A DNA stretch of 64,000 nt from Bog-375 sp049587755 (lineage in GTDB: Bacteria; Acidobacteriota; Terriglobia; Bryobacterales; Bryobacteraceae). The notes beneath the pieces are model-generated. The model saw nothing but the letters and a program-made list of their open reading frames with translations. It did not search any database and was not told the origin of the DNA. Position numbers and translations under genes: made by a program. This document shows, one piece after another, positions 63,013 through 64,000 of the stretch (positions are counted from its first letter, which is position 1; every line of letters starts with the position of its first letter). The DNA lies in assembly GCA_049587755.1 (NCBI GenBank), contig JBAVEN010000071.1:45277-109276 (forward strand). The letters are read 5' to 3'.

Positions 63013-63359
63013 ATGGACGAGAAGCTGCTAACGGACGAGAAGCCGCGGCCGAAGAGTCTTTGCGGAGGGAGTTGGCGCCTTGAACAGGAATTCGGAACCA
63101 GGCCCGCAAACCCAAACCTTCCTTATCCCCCTCTGGCCAAGATGGGGATATCACACGCGGGCCGCTTCGCCGGCGCTCTCACCCGCCCTGGCAGAGGAAC
63201 GCCGGGAGGTTTTCGAATGCATATGGAACGGCCTGCGCACCCAGCCGGGTGATTCCGATGCCAGCGCCGCCTGCCGCTTCCTGCTGCGCCATCTGGCGGC
63301 ATCGGCGTCCCATTGCTGAGCGGCTTGGAGTATGATGGCTTCATTCCGGAGGAGAAGCC
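63013..63359. other. Intergenic gap, no gene seen
   Basis: Between the motor operon promoter and the VOC gene nothing coding is convincing. TATGAT at 63331-63336 may be the -10 box of the VOC gene, with GGAGGAG at 63348-63354 before its ATG. Confidence 0.5.
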
Positions 63360-63770
63360 ATGAGCACTGCCACCGCCGCAACCGCCGGCGCTTCGTTCGG
63401 CCTGTCCAGCATCGGCCAAATCGCCATCACGATCACGGATCTGGAGCGCGCAGCCGCCTTTTACCGCGACACGCTGGGGCTCAAACTGCTGTTTCAAGTG
63501 CCGGGCATGGCGTTTTTCGATTGTGCCGGCATCCGCCTGATGATTTCCGGCGCGGAGAAACCCGGCGAACATTACAGCTCCGTCCTCTACTTCAAGACTC
63601 AGGACATCGAAGCCGCGGCCAAGACCCTCCAGGGCCGCGGCGCGCCCTTCGACCGGCTGCCGCACCTGGTGGCGCGGATGCCCGATCACGACCTCTGGAT
63701 GGCCTTCTTCCGCGACCCGGACCAAAACCTGCTCGCCTTGATGAGCGAAGTGCCGCGCGCCGTGGCATAG
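63360..63770 (+). CDS. VOC-family protein (glyoxalase/bleomycin-resistance fold)
   Basis: The 136-residue protein has the two beta-alpha-beta-beta-beta modules of the vicinal oxygen chelate fold. Motifs include IAITITDLERAAAFYRDTLGL, GEHYSSVLYFKTQDIEAA and MAFFRDPDQNLLALMSE. The first metal-ligand position, usually His, is Gln here (IGQIAITI), while a central His and C-terminal Glu remain. Members act on methylglyoxal adducts, ring compounds or bind drugs; no specific substrate can be assigned. A strong GGAGGAG precedes the ATG. Confidence 0.85.
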   Translation: MSTATAATAGASFGLSSIGQIAITITDLERAAAFYRDTLGLKLLFQVPGMAFFDCAGIRLMISGAEKPGEHYSSVLYFKTQDIEAAAKTLQGRGAPFDRLPHLVARMPDHDLWMAFFRDPDQNLLALMSEVPRAVA

Positions 63771-63835
63771 GTGGCCGGCACGCTTCGAACAGAGGATGAA
63801 CGCAGCGCGGCTAGGCCAGGCGGTGCCCGGCTCTT

Positions 63836-63892
63836 GGCAGGCTGAAGCCTGCCCCACCGCGCGCGGACACGCGAAGAACCGGCGGCAAGACC
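63836..63892. repeat. Dispersed palindromes, same types as near clpB
   Basis: GGCAGGCT-GA-AGCCTGCC (63836-63853) is the reverse-complement relative of GGCAGGTT-TC-AACCTGCC at 2927-2944, with compensating changes in the stem. ACCGGCGGCAAGACC follows at about 63878-63892, again matching the clpB gap. Confidence 0.7.
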
Positions 63893-63900
63893 TGTACGTG

Positions 63901-63948
63901 ATCAAGACATCTGCGACAAACGTTATCAGGACATCCGCGACATCGGTT
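63901..63948. mobile_element. Tandem 24-base repeat, possible insertion-sequence end at window edge
   Basis: Two adjacent 24-base units (63901-63924 and 63925-63948) match at 19 of 24 positions and share GACATC-GCGACA. Multiple short repeats of this kind are typical at ends of IS21- or IS481-like elements. About 30 bases later an ATG (63980) opens a frame beginning MKPSRTE that leaves the window and might be the transposase. This rests on pattern memory and not on a transposase sequence. Confidence 0.35.
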
Positions 63949-64000
63949 GGGCTTCCCGACAGTTGGCTCGTTGGTTAAGATGAAACCGAGCCGGACGGAG

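Noticed and set aside
63080..63319. Short plus-strand open frame before the VOC gene
   Set aside because: No start signal, no recognisable domain, and it overlaps the probable promoter region; composition does not look coding.

Overview
The window looks like a piece of chromosome from a GC-rich acidobacterium of the Solibacter/Bryobacter type. The evidence is a secreted protein carrying the C-terminal domain first described in Solibacter (TIGR03437-like, minus strand 23037-24869), two secreted PEP-CTERM proteins, several small secreted Acidobacteria-style proteins, a FlbD-MotA-MotB motor cluster and dense short palindromes in the intergenic gaps. This assignment is inferred from gene content and not from a marker phylogeny. 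No rRNA, complete tRNA, CRISPR array, prophage or intact transposase was seen. Several sigma70-like promoters are easy to read (TTGACA-N17-TATAAT before hsp20, TTGACG-N17-TATGAT before the glutamate dehydrogenase gene), and many genes have a TANNNT box only 5-8 bases before the start codon, which suggests frequent leaderless transcription.

Layout. 1-3600: proteostasis genes (htpX fragment, clpB, hsp20). 3684-8444: DNA repair (fpg), 16S rRNA methylation (rsmE), two metallophosphoesterases and small secreted proteins. 8545-13005: a DHA2 drug exporter, a methyltransferase remnant between two 51-base direct repeats, and a TPR lipoprotein. 13015-20112 (minus): a compact histidine operon hisIGDC-HAD-hisBHFA, preceded by a leader peptide with four consecutive His codons and an intrinsic terminator, i.e. 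a classical attenuator. The HAD phosphatase probably supplies the histidinol-phosphatase step; hisE is not in the operon. 20178-30712: a membrane spermidine-synthase-like protein, the TIGR03437 protein, an isolated nuoA, a membrane MutS homologue, queG, a VapBC-type toxin-antitoxin pair and a TPR protein.

30728-37389: secreted proteins, including tandem choice-of-anchor-A/PEP-CTERM paralogues and a beta-lactamase-fold/DUF1343 (AmiE-NamZ-like) fusion probably acting on peptidoglycan fragments, then an AraC regulator. 37448-40553 (minus): a sugar cassette (bifunctional WxcM-like isomerase/acetyltransferase, DegT aminotransferase, DPM1/ArnC-like glycosyltransferase), probably for a 3-acetamido-3,6-dideoxyhexose. 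40796-53693: tricorn-type protease, aminotransferase, heptosyltransferase with a degenerate nucleotidyltransferase-like partner, glutamate dehydrogenase, glucan phosphorylase, GH30 glycosidase and a lone SIR2-like protein of different base composition. 53802-58788 (minus): a surface-glycosylation operon with two GT2 enzymes, a DUF2304 protein, a TMTC-like GT-C/TPR membrane enzyme and a GT1 enzyme. 59128-64000: secreted proteins, a gap with two similar palindromes 53 bases apart, the flagellar motor operon flbD-motA-motB behind a sigma28-like promoter, a VOC protein and a possible insertion-sequence end at the right edge.
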